Positions 9,003 to 16,653 of a stretch of 64,000 nucleotides of DNA are shown here, one piece after another (positions within the stretch are counted from its first letter, which is position 1; each line of letters begins with the position of its first letter). The notes beneath the pieces were generated by a model, which made no database searches, had not been told where the DNA came from, and saw nothing but the letters and a program-made list of their open reading frames with translations. The stretch covers positions 1-64,000 of the forward strand of contig CAZLBC010000019.1 of the NCBI GenBank assembly GCA_964557575.1, written 5' to 3'. The translations under genes were made by a program, and so were the position numbers. The stretch is from CAZLBC01 sp964557575 (GTDB taxonomy: Bacteria; Planctomycetota; Phycisphaerae; SM23-33).

Positions 9003-11804
9003 TCAATTCCCGACGACGGAGCCGGACAGGATCGGCTCGACGTAGGCGAAGGGCTTCTCGCCCTTTGCCTCCAGGCGCAGCGCGTTGGCGCCCGGCCGGA
9101 GGGCGGGCGGGGGCGCGGCGAGGGTGATCGTGCGGATCGGGGCGTTCGTCCGGTCGAAGACGCGGACCGTTCCGTCCGCCGACAGTTCGGCCATCTCGTC
9201 GACCTTCACGGTCACCGGCAGCCGCAGCGCACGTTTCCCGGCGCGGATGACGGGGTTGACCAGCGGGCGGTCGACCTCGGCGAGGGCTTCGATTCGCCCC
9301 ACGTCCACCGCGACCGGCCCTTCCTTCGGGAGGTTGGCCAGGAGGAGGCGGATCTCGCGGACCCCCCGGTACCGGAAGCTCGCGAGATTGCCCTTGTGGC
9401 GGAACAGGGGGAACTCGTAGGGGGCGTCGAAGTCCGGGTCGACGATCCGGACCTTCCGCCAGCCGGTGAAGTCCAGCGGGACCGTGTATTCGCGGGCCCG
9501 GATCAGGGAGGCGTCGACGAGCTGAACGTCGAGCAGGGCGCCGCTGCCGTCCCCGCGGACCCACAGGGCCAGGGAGCGGTGCTCGCGGAGGTCGGGCCGG
9601 TCGGCGAATGCGTGGGCGACCCACGCCCGGGTCCGCCGGTCGGGCGGCCGGTCGCCCGCCGCGGCGGTCAGGCGCAGGGCGGGTGTGCCGTCGGGGGTCG
9701 TGCGGTCGGAGAGGCCGGCGGTACAGCGGGCCCCGCGGGTGCCGTCGGGCTGCCAGGTGACGGGTGTTGCCGGGTCGAACAGGTTGCAGTTGGCCTCGTG
9801 GCCGAACGGCCGGAGTGCCGGCCGGGCGGTGATGCGGGCGGCCAGCGGCTGGCCGGCGAACGGGTTGTTCAGCGTCCACGCCGCGCCGTCCGGGCGGTCG
9901 AACGTCACCAGGCGGCGGGGGCCGTATTGCATCCGCCGGAACCGCCAGCCGGCGGTCTCGTCGCCGGTGAGCTTGAATTCCCTGCCGGGTTCCCGGAGGG
10001 TCGCCGGCAGGGATTCGCCGAATTGGCCGGTCCGCTTGGCCCGCTGGTAGCGATTGATAATGTCCAGGCACTCGCCCGCCCGGCCGTTGTCGTCGAAGTA
10101 ACGGGTGTGCATGTGCAGGGAGACGGGGGCGTCGTGGGCCAGGCCCTTGCAGCAGAAGTACTCCCACTCGTCGGGCTGGGTCGGCGGGTGGGAGAGATCC
10201 CGAGACCGGAGGTTCAGCCAGCCGATCTCCGCGGCGGCGAGGTTGCGGTGGTAGTAGTCGATGCGATCGGGGACCTTGTGCTCGTCGAGGTAGCGCTTCG
10301 TGTTGTTGTGGACCCCGTCGTTGGCGTTGCCCCGCATGTGGACGTGCCAGCCGAACCCCCCGTTGCCGCCGGAGCCGGAGATGAGCACTTCCCGATCGAG
10401 GCGGCGGGCGAATTCCCGGTGGATCCGGTGGGTGTCGTGCCAGCCGCGCCCGAGGATGCCCATCGCCTCGCCGCCGTCGAAGTAGATCATGTCGGCCCCG
10501 ACGGTGTTGAATATCGTCGCGACCCGCGCGGCGATTTCCGGCAGCAGGTCGGTCGCCGGGTCGGGCAGGTACATGTTGTAGAGCCGGTGGAGATACCGGA
10601 CCGGTGTCCCGGCCGTGTGGGCGGCCCGCGCGGTGCCCCGCCGGCCGCGGAGGCAGCCGGTGAACGCCGCCCGGTCGCCGCCGGTCCGGCCGCGGTAGGT
10701 GACGATCTCGTCGCCGATCCACAAATCGCAGCCGCGGGTCGCGTAGCTGTCCACCCGTGCCATGCCCGCCGCCGACCCGTCGACCGGGATCTCATCGTCG
10801 CCGGGGCCGATGTCCCGGGTCAGCGTGAACCGGCGGGCGACGGCGAGGCGGGAATCGGGGACCGGGCGGACGTACGGGTCGTGCGGCGAGATGCAGGCCG
10901 ACAGCATGTGCAGGCCGAGTTTGATCCCGGCGGCGTGAAGCTTGTCGGCCACGGCCTTCAGGTCGGCCATGCCGCGGGGATACCGCTTCGTGTTGATCGG
11001 GTAGCTGCCGTTGGCGGTGCACCAGACGCCCGAGAAGGTCATCACGTATCCGAAGCCGCCGCGCCGGGCGAACCGGATCACGCGGTCGACGTTGTGCGCG
11101 TCGAGGTCGGTGAACAGGTAGGGCTCGCGCAGCAGGGGGGAGGTCCGGAACCAGGTCCCGCCCAGCGTCAGGTGCGGCAGGCCGTAGGCCGTCTGAAGCC
11201 GTTCGATCACGCCGAGGGTGTCGTCCGCCGCCGACACCACCACGGCCAGCCGGAGGTTCTCGAACCCCACCGACCGCCACGCCTCGGCACGGAAGACGGT
11301 CCCCCGGGAGTAGAACTGCACGCCGCGGACGTGCGGGCTCAGGGCGGCAAATACCACGTGGTGATTCCCGGTCCGGCCCATCGGCCAGTAGTGGCCGATC
11401 GTTTCGCGGGGCAGGTCCAGGGGCGCCTGGGCGAACACCACCCGCTCGATCCCGTCGGGGATCGGCCCGGCCGGCTCGATCAGGAGGTGGTCGGTTTTCG
11501 CGGCGACCTTAAGGCGGAGCGTCGCGGGGTGGCCGGCGAAGCCCAGTCGCCAGGTGTCTTTGTCGGCGGCGATCGTCGCGGCGGGGTGCCACTGCCGGCC
11601 GTCGTAGACCGCCGCGAGCTGCACGGGGCGGGCGCCGGCGGCGAGGTCCTTTCCGGCGGCCTTGACGACGAACGACCGGGTGGTGGTGTCGTCGGCGACG
11701 ACCCACCGGCAATGGTCGTTTTCCAGTGACACGTCTGCCGGGGCCGGAGAGAGGGCGGCGAGCAGGGCGGCGGTCAGAAGGGCGGCGGTGTATTTCGCGT
11801 GCAT
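9003..11804 (-). CDS. Secreted TIM-barrel glycosidase-like protein, unassigned family
   Basis: 933 aa from the ATG at 11804, preceded by GAGGAG and giving a signal peptide (LLTAALLAALSPAPA). The order is an N-terminal beta-sandwich (about 25-215), a TIM-barrel-like region (about 225-620) and C-terminal beta domains including a CBM-like segment (about 740-850). The barrel contains MIYFDGGEAM (Asp443 a candidate catalytic residue), an arrangement seen in retaining clan GH-D-type enzymes. About 80 residues (325-405) appear to be inserted in the barrel. No named family is recognised, so the glycosidase role is inferred from architecture. It follows the sugar-dehydrogenase operon in the same direction after 137 bp; a TACGAT box (11870-11875) could give it its own promoter. 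Confidence 0.6.
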   Translation of the reverse strand: MHAKYTAALLTAALLAALSPAPADVSLENDHCRWVVADDTTTRSFVVKAAGKDLAAGARPVQLAAVYDGRQWHPAATIAADKDTWRLGFAGHPATLRLKVAAKTDHLLIEPAGPIPDGIERVVFAQAPLDLPRETIGHYWPMGRTGNHHVVFAALSPHVRGVQFYSRGTVFRAEAWRSVGFENLRLAVVVSAADDTLGVIERLQTAYGLPHLTLGGTWFRTSPLLREPYLFTDLDAHNVDRVIRFARRGGFGYVMTFSGVWCTANGSYPINTKRYPRGMADLKAVADKLHAAGIKLGLHMLSACISPHDPYVRPVPDSRLAVARRFTLTRDIGPGDDEIPVDGSAAGMARVDSYATRGCDLWIGDEIVTYRGRTGGDRAAFTGCLRGRRGTARAAHTAGTPVRYLHRLYNMYLPDPATDLLPEIAARVATIFNTVGADMIYFDGGEAMGILGRGWHDTHRIHREFARRLDREVLISGSGGNGGFGWHVHMRGNANDGVHNNTKRYLDEHKVPDRIDYYHRNLAAAEIGWLNLRSRDLSHPPTQPDEWEYFCCKGLAHDAPVSLHMHTRYFDDNGRAGECLDIINRYQRAKRTGQFGESLPATLREPGREFKLTGDETAGWRFRRMQYGPRRLVTFDRPDGAAWTLNNPFAGQPLAARITARPALRPFGHEANCNLFDPATPVTWQPDGTRGARCTAGLSDRTTPDGTPALRLTAAAGDRPPDRRTRAWVAHAFADRPDLREHRSLALWVRGDGSGALLDVQLVDASLIRAREYTVPLDFTGWRKVRIVDPDFDAPYEFPLFRHKGNLASFRYRGVREIRLLLANLPKEGPVAVDVGRIEALAEVDRPLVNPVIRAGKRALRLPVTVKVDEMAELSADGTVRVFDRTNAPIRTITLAAPPPALRPGANALRLEAKGEKPFAYVEPILSGSVVGN

Positions 11805-11941
11805 GGCGGCGTCTCCTCGCGCGGGCGGTTCGGTGTGCGCCGGGGGCCGCGCCGGCACCCGGTATGGGTATCGTACCGGGGGAGAAAACGGCGGGTCAAG
11901 GCGATCCGGCCCGGCCTTTGCACAAACCGGATCGCGGCACC

Positions 11942-13177
11942 TTACCGGTCATCCCCCGGCAGCGCCGCCGCGCGCACCAGATCCATGATCCGCCGGTCGG
12001 TGTCCGCCGGGGCGCGGCCCCCCCACAGCCAGGCGAAGATCTCGTCGAGGGAGCAGTCCGGCACGCCGTATGCCGCGCGGCGAACGCGCAGTTCCGCGAT
12101 GCCCGCCCGGGCGCCGGCGGCGAGGGTGGCCGGTTCCACGCCGTGTTCGAGGCAGACCCGCATCGCACCGAAGAGCCGGTCGTCGTAGCCGAGCTTGCGG
12201 ACCGGGTCCCGGATGGTCCGCGCGACCGTGTCGTGCAGCCAGGGATTCGTCATCCGCGCCAGGAGGTCGTCGGCGTAGTCCCGGAAACCGGCGGGGGTAA
12301 ACAGCGGGTCGCCGGTGTGACCGTGCCGGGCGACGAGGGCCGCCCCGATCTCGTCGACGAACGCCGTCCGCGCCGCGGTCATGATCGCCGGCTTCCCGCG
12401 GAGATCCGCCATGGCGGTGATCCCGGCCGCCCGGCCGGCGAATCCCAGCAGGGCGTGGACCGCGTTGTGCCCGTAGAGCTTGGCCTCCGCGAAGGGCAGC
12501 AGGTCCTCCCGCTCCTCGAAGACGGCGATGCCGGGGGAGAATCCCTCGAGTGCGGCGGCGGTCGCGATGATGTGGTTGAACTCCTCGACCAGGAACGCCC
12601 GCCCGAAACCGGGGGTCATGGGGGCCAGTCCCAGCCGGGCGATCTCGGCGGGGTCGGTTATCACCCGGCTCATCTTGCCGATGACCGTGTTGAGAAACCG
12701 GTGCGGCCGCAGCGCGGCCGGGGTCGACGTCCGCCGGAGGACCTGTTCGGCGAGGGTCTCGGCGGCGTAGTTGTTGTTCTCCGCGGTGTACACGACCGTG
12801 GCATCCGCGCCGCCGGCGGCGAGGGCCCCGGCGATCAGGGCGGCCGGACTCCGGTCCCCGCCGGCCTCGTAACATGCCACCGACGGCAGGGCGGAGACGA
12901 TCTCGGTGGCGTCCCGCAGGGCGGCGGCGAAGCAGGGCAGCTCGCCGGGGTCCGCGAGGTTCACCGGGGCGACGCCCTCGACTTCCACGACGTCGATGCC
13001 GTCGCGCCGCGCGACGTTGACCGCGCAGCGGTTGCCGCCGTTTCGAATGGCCGCGACGAGCGCGGGGTCAACCTCGGCGACGGTGATGTCCGCGAAGTTC
13101 CCGCTTTGCCGGGCCTCGGCGGCGAAGAGCCCCGCCTGAACGGGGCCGAAACCGAAACCGGCCATGCGGTGTGTCAT
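11942..13177 (-). CDS. Mannitol-dehydrogenase-family polyol/sugar-acid dehydrogenase
   Basis: 411 aa. The start at 13177 shares an ATGA with the stop of the preceding MDR gene. The N-terminus is a Rossmann NAD-binding segment (MAGFGFGPVQAGLF). The C-terminal domain carries the family Lys signature region (NTVIGKMSRV; later EAKLYGHNAVHALLGFAG). It probably interconverts a polyol or aldonate and a keto-sugar, possibly as the phosphate (compare MtlD), but the substrate is not deducible. Translational coupling to the MDR dehydrogenase and an isomerase suggests that the three act consecutively on one sugar. Confidence 0.75.
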   Translation of the reverse strand: MTHRMAGFGFGPVQAGLFAAEARQSGNFADITVAEVDPALVAAIRNGGNRCAVNVARRDGIDVVEVEGVAPVNLADPGELPCFAAALRDATEIVSALPSVACYEAGGDRSPAALIAGALAAGGADATVVYTAENNNYAAETLAEQVLRRTSTPAALRPHRFLNTVIGKMSRVITDPAEIARLGLAPMTPGFGRAFLVEEFNHIIATAAALEGFSPGIAVFEEREDLLPFAEAKLYGHNAVHALLGFAGRAAGITAMADLRGKPAIMTAARTAFVDEIGAALVARHGHTGDPLFTPAGFRDYADDLLARMTNPWLHDTVARTIRDPVRKLGYDDRLFGAMRVCLEHGVEPATLAAGARAGIAELRVRRAAYGVPDCSLDEIFAWLWGGRAPADTDRRIMDLVRAAALPGDDR

Positions 13178-14454
13178 GGCCGCCCGTCCGTCGTGCCGCG
13201 CTCGGCGAGCAGCGCGCGTTCGGCGTCTTTCGACCACCGGTTTACCGCCCGGAGGGGCGTCGGCCGGATGTGCGGGTAGAGGATCGCCTTGCCGTCCATC
13301 GCGCCCCGCCGGATCATCTCCAGGACGGTGACGGCGTTGTCCAGCGACCCGACCGCGGCGACGTAGTTGCCCGGGTCGATGGCGCCGCCGGCGATGGCCC
13401 GGAGGGTGGCGATCATGTCGCCGGGGTCGCCGCCGCTGGAGCCGACGACCCTGATCTCGCGGTAGTGGACGTCCAGGGCGTCGAGCTGCAGGGTGTGCCG
13501 GCCCTTCGGCAGGCCCCCGAAGAGGTTCGCCGTGCCCCCGAACCCCAGGAGGCCGAGCGCCTCCTGCTGTACCTCCCGGATGCCGACCGCCAGTATGATG
13601 TCGTCGGCGCCCCCGCCGCCGGACGCCTCAGCGACGGCGGCCGGGAGGCCGTCGGGGCCGACGCAGACCAGCGTCGTGCCCGCGCCGCCGGCCTTCGCGC
13701 CGATCGCCGCCCGGGTCTTCCGAAGCCGGGCGGCCGCGGGATCCGACACGATAAGGACCGCCGGGGGCGCCCGCAGGGCGAGTTCGGCGTGCATCCGGCC
13801 CATGGCGCCGGCGCCGATCACGACCGCCACGCCGCCGGCCAGGATGCCGACAGACGGCACCCGCGGCTGCAGCGGGTCCTCCCGCTTCAGGTGGTAGCTG
13901 CGCTCCTGGGCGGAGACGACGCAACTGATCGGCTCGGCCATCGAGACGGCGAAATAGGGCATGTCCTCGTCGGGCAGGGGAAGCAGGCACCCGGCTTCAA
14001 TCACTTCCTCCTGGATCAGGATATACTGGGCGAGGTGGCCGGGGAGGGTGTAGCCGACCGCGCACTTCCGCATGCCCCAGGCGCCGTCCCGGTACCGCCG
14101 GCGGTGGTTGATCGGGGCGACATCCACCGCGGGCTGGACGGCGAAGCGCCGGCCGGGGGGGTAGTCCGGCCGCAGGTTCTCCCCGGCCTTCACGACCGTG
14201 ACCGATCCCTCGTCGCCGAGGATCACGGGCCGGCGGTCCATGTCCCAGCCGTTGATGAAGTGGTGGTCGGGACCCTGGGCGATAAGCTTGAGGATGCTGG
14301 TGCACACGCCCGCGGCGTCGACCCGGGCAAGGAGCTGGTCCGGGCCGGGATGCGGCACGGGAACCCGGCTGACCGCCAGGGATTCGAATCCCCGCCCCCG
14401 CGCCGTCACCGCCTGCATGGTCGCGGGTATCGTATCGTCGTGTTCGCTCGACAT
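13174..14454 (-). CDS. MDR-family zinc-type alcohol/sorbitol dehydrogenase-like protein
   Basis: 426 aa. The GroES-like N-terminal half contains DAAGVCTSILKL, ILGDEGSVTVV and MAEPISCVVSAQE. The Rossmann half has VAVVIGAGAMGRMHAELAL. The layout resembles L-sorbose-1-phosphate reductase-type MDR proteins. Cys in DAAGVCTS matches the catalytic-zinc ligand position. The usual GHE ligand is GDE here, and the four-Cys structural zinc loop is not evident. It is 25 bp downstream of the isomerase gene and overlaps the next gene by 4 bp. The likely role is oxidation of a sugar alcohol or sugar phosphate. Confidence 0.75.
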   Translation of the reverse strand: MSSEHDDTIPATMQAVTARGRGFESLAVSRVPVPHPGPDQLLARVDAAGVCTSILKLIAQGPDHHFINGWDMDRRPVILGDEGSVTVVKAGENLRPDYPPGRRFAVQPAVDVAPINHRRRYRDGAWGMRKCAVGYTLPGHLAQYILIQEEVIEAGCLLPLPDEDMPYFAVSMAEPISCVVSAQERSYHLKREDPLQPRVPSVGILAGGVAVVIGAGAMGRMHAELALRAPPAVLIVSDPAAARLRKTRAAIGAKAGGAGTTLVCVGPDGLPAAVAEASGGGGADDIILAVGIREVQQEALGLLGFGGTANLFGGLPKGRHTLQLDALDVHYREIRVVGSSGGDPGDMIATLRAIAGGAIDPGNYVAAVGSLDNAVTVLEMIRRGAMDGKAILYPHIRPTPLRAVNRWSKDAERALLAERGTTDGRP

Positions 14455-14479
14455 GCCGCCGCCTTTCCGCGCTGAATGA

Positions 14480-15511
14480 TCACCCCATTAGCGCATCCAG
14501 GATGAGCATGTCAAGTTCCTCGTAGTCCCGCACGGCGACCAGGTCGTCGATCTTTTTTTGGTCCAGGCCGCGTGCCAGTTCGACAAGCCGCAAAAAGACG
14601 GTCCGGCTGTTGGCCAGGTGCTTCGTCGCCGTGTCCGCCGGCTGTGTGCGCATGGCCTTGACGTCGAGGCCTACGAACGCGCCCCCGGTCCCGTAGCCGT
14701 GGGCGTCGAGGATCCGCACCTGGTTGAAGGCCCGGCGGAGGTCGACCGCCCCGAAGGTCCGGTCCTGGTCGTACTTCAGGCCGTTCTGGTCGTTGAGGTG
14801 GACCGTGAACAGCTTCCCGAAGGCCAGGGCGAAGCCCATTTCGTCCGACGGGTCGAGACCGGCCAGGATCGCGTGAGCGCTCTCGATGTTGACCCCGACC
14901 CGGGACGGGTCGCTGCAGCGGGACCCGAGGGCGAGGGCATGGCCGGCAGTCGGGATGTAGGCGTGGTCCATCGGCTCGTTGGGCTTGGGCTCGACGGCGA
15001 CCCGGATCTCCGGATCGCAGGCGAGCATGTCGTCGATCGCCGCGACCAGGAGATCGACCGCCTGCCGGCTGTCCTTGGCCTCGCGGATATAGGTGCCCTC
15101 CCGGGCGAGCCAGAGGACGATCAGCTTCGTGCCCAGCGCGTTGGCGATGTCGATGCACCGCCGGCTGCGGTCCCGGGCGTATGCGCGGCAGGCCGGGTCG
15201 TTGGCGGTGTACGCCCCGTCGATCGTCCGGGGGTCCTCCCAGAGCCGCGGGGCCACGAACTCGGCCGCGAGGCCCTCGCCGTCCAGGGCCTTTTTGACCT
15301 CCCCGGCCCGCGCGGCGATCTCCCGCGGGCCCAGGTCGCTTATGTCGGGGACCGCGTCGTCGTCGTGAAACTGCACCCCTTCAAAGCCGAGGCCCTTGTA
15401 CAGCTTCAGCTTGTCGGCGAAGGCTCTGCTGTCCCTGACCGCCGGGCCGAACGGGTCGGCCCCTTCGTGGATGTTCCACGGTCCGAACGAGAATCGATAC
15501 CGGTGTTCCAT
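14480..15511 (-). CDS. Xylose-isomerase-like TIM-barrel sugar isomerase
   Basis: 343 aa from the ATG at 15511, which has AAAGGAG upstream; an in-frame ATG at 15586 adds 25 residues of non-conserved sequence. VAVEPKPNEPMDH, GVNIESAHAILAGLDP and VHLNDQNGLKYDQDRTFG reproduce the metal-binding segments of xylose isomerase (Glu, Glu/His and Asp ligands). It is shorter and more diverged than XylA, so it may act on another aldose or hexulose. It is the first gene of a three-gene operon and divergent from an AraC regulator. Confidence 0.75.
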   Translation of the reverse strand: MEHRYRFSFGPWNIHEGADPFGPAVRDSRAFADKLKLYKGLGFEGVQFHDDDAVPDISDLGPREIAARAGEVKKALDGEGLAAEFVAPRLWEDPRTIDGAYTANDPACRAYARDRSRRCIDIANALGTKLIVLWLAREGTYIREAKDSRQAVDLLVAAIDDMLACDPEIRVAVEPKPNEPMDHAYIPTAGHALALGSRCSDPSRVGVNIESAHAILAGLDPSDEMGFALAFGKLFTVHLNDQNGLKYDQDRTFGAVDLRRAFNQVRILDAHGYGTGGAFVGLDVKAMRTQPADTATKHLANSRTVFLRLVELARGLDQKKIDDLVAVRDYEELDMLILDALMG

Positions 15512-15590
15512 CGCGCTGCTCCTTTCATGGGGTGACGCTGCAGCATACCGGATAAACCCCGCCGGCGTCCACGGTGACGGTCTCAATCAT

Positions 15591-15617
15591 TTGTTTTATT
15601 GTCTCAACGGGTATAAT
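15591..15617 (+). promoter_or_regulatory. Probable promoter of the AraC gene
   Basis: A perfect TATAAT at 15612-15617 lies 37 bases before the chosen start, with TTGTTT at 15591-15596 (15-bp spacer, suboptimal). Transcription would begin near 15624. This argues against translation from the upstream codon at 15574 and for the ATG at 15655. Confidence 0.5.
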
Positions 15618-15654
15618 GAATATGTCGCGTATCAGTGAAAAAAGGACAAATCCG

Positions 15655-16653
15655 ATGGCCATCGCGCTCGAACAGATCGAACTGCTGCCGAGTCGCCTTT
15701 TTCGGCTGCTCCGGTGGAACGACAACGTCCGGGACGTGGAGATGATCGGCGACGACGGCACCGTTCACCCGTTCGAAGGATCGGGCGAGATCTGGCATTA
15801 CCACCCGGAGATGGAACTGACCCTCGTGACCCGGGGCGCCGGCACGCGGTTTCTCGGCGACGACATCACCCCGTTCCGGGCCGTCAACCTGGTGTTGATC
15901 GGCGCGAACGTCCCGCACTGCTGGCACGGGCTCCACGACTCGGCCGGCTGCGCGATCCAGTTCAACCCCGACCCGGCCTACCCGTTCTGGCAACTCGCGG
16001 AACTCGCGGGCCTCCGGGTGCTGTGGGAACAGGCGCGGCGGGGAATCCACGTGACCGGCCGGACGCTTCAGACCGTCGCCGCACTCATGACCGCCATGAC
16101 GGCCTCCGCCGGGCCCGGGCGGCTGGCGCGGTTCCTGTCGATCCTGGAGGCGCTGCTCGCCGCGCCTCCCGGCGACCGCGCGCTGCTGTCGCGTACGGCG
16201 TTCACCGCCTCGGGGCGGGAGTCGGTGTACCGGGGCATCCAGCGGGCGATATCACTGATACTCAACCGTTTCGGGGAGGATATCTGCCGGGACGACGTCC
16301 TGCGGGAGGCGCACATGAGCCGGGCCACGTTCGCCCGGCAGTTCAAGCGGCACACGGGCAAGACGTTCGGGCGGTTCCTCGTCGAGGTGCGGATCGACTA
16401 CGCCGGCCGGCAGCTCGTCGAGACCGACCGGCCGGTCGGCGAGATCGCCTTCGCCGCCGGGTTCGGGAGCCTCTCCCACTTCAACCACCGGTTCCGCGAA
16501 TGCCGCGGCCTCTCGCCGACCGCGTTCCGCCGGCGGATGAGCGGTGCGGGCGCGCGTCCTAGCGCCGCGCCTGCGCGGCCGGCGGCCCGGGGCGCCGGGT
16601 GCGCAGGAGGTAATCAGGCCACAGCGGGCAGTTCAGGTCGGTCCAGGCCTTGA
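15655..16653 (+). CDS. AraC-family transcriptional regulator
   Basis: 332 aa from the ATG at 15655 (AAGGA about 9 bases upstream). The N-terminal cupin-like sensor has IWHYHPEMELTLVTRGAGTR and LIGANVPHCWHG, typical of sugar-binding AraC proteins. The C-terminal double helix-turn-helix spans about residues 205-295 (SRATFARQFKRHTGKTFGRF; AFAAGFGSLSHFNHRFRECR). It is divergent from the isomerase/dehydrogenase operon and so probably activates it in response to a sugar. The final roughly 40 residues are Ala/Pro/Gly-rich, lie beyond the domain, and overlap the 3' end of the convergent HzsA-like gene by 95 bp. Confidence 0.85.
   Translation: MAIALEQIELLPSRLFRLLRWNDNVRDVEMIGDDGTVHPFEGSGEIWHYHPEMELTLVTRGAGTRFLGDDITPFRAVNLVLIGANVPHCWHGLHDSAGCAIQFNPDPAYPFWQLAELAGLRVLWEQARRGIHVTGRTLQTVAALMTAMTASAGPGRLARFLSILEALLAAPPGDRALLSRTAFTASGRESVYRGIQRAISLILNRFGEDICRDDVLREAHMSRATFARQFKRHTGKTFGRFLVEVRIDYAGRQLVETDRPVGEIAFAAGFGSLSHFNHRFRECRGLSPTAFRRRMSGAGARPSAAPARPAARGAGCAGGNQATAGSSGRSRP

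Noticed and set aside
8967..11729. Long plus-strand frame opposite the TIM-barrel gene (and similar long antisense frames at 912-3911, 24323-26701, 31080-33395 and 57522-59297)
   Set aside because: Gly/Arg/Val-rich complements of GC-rich genes with no domain or start signal.
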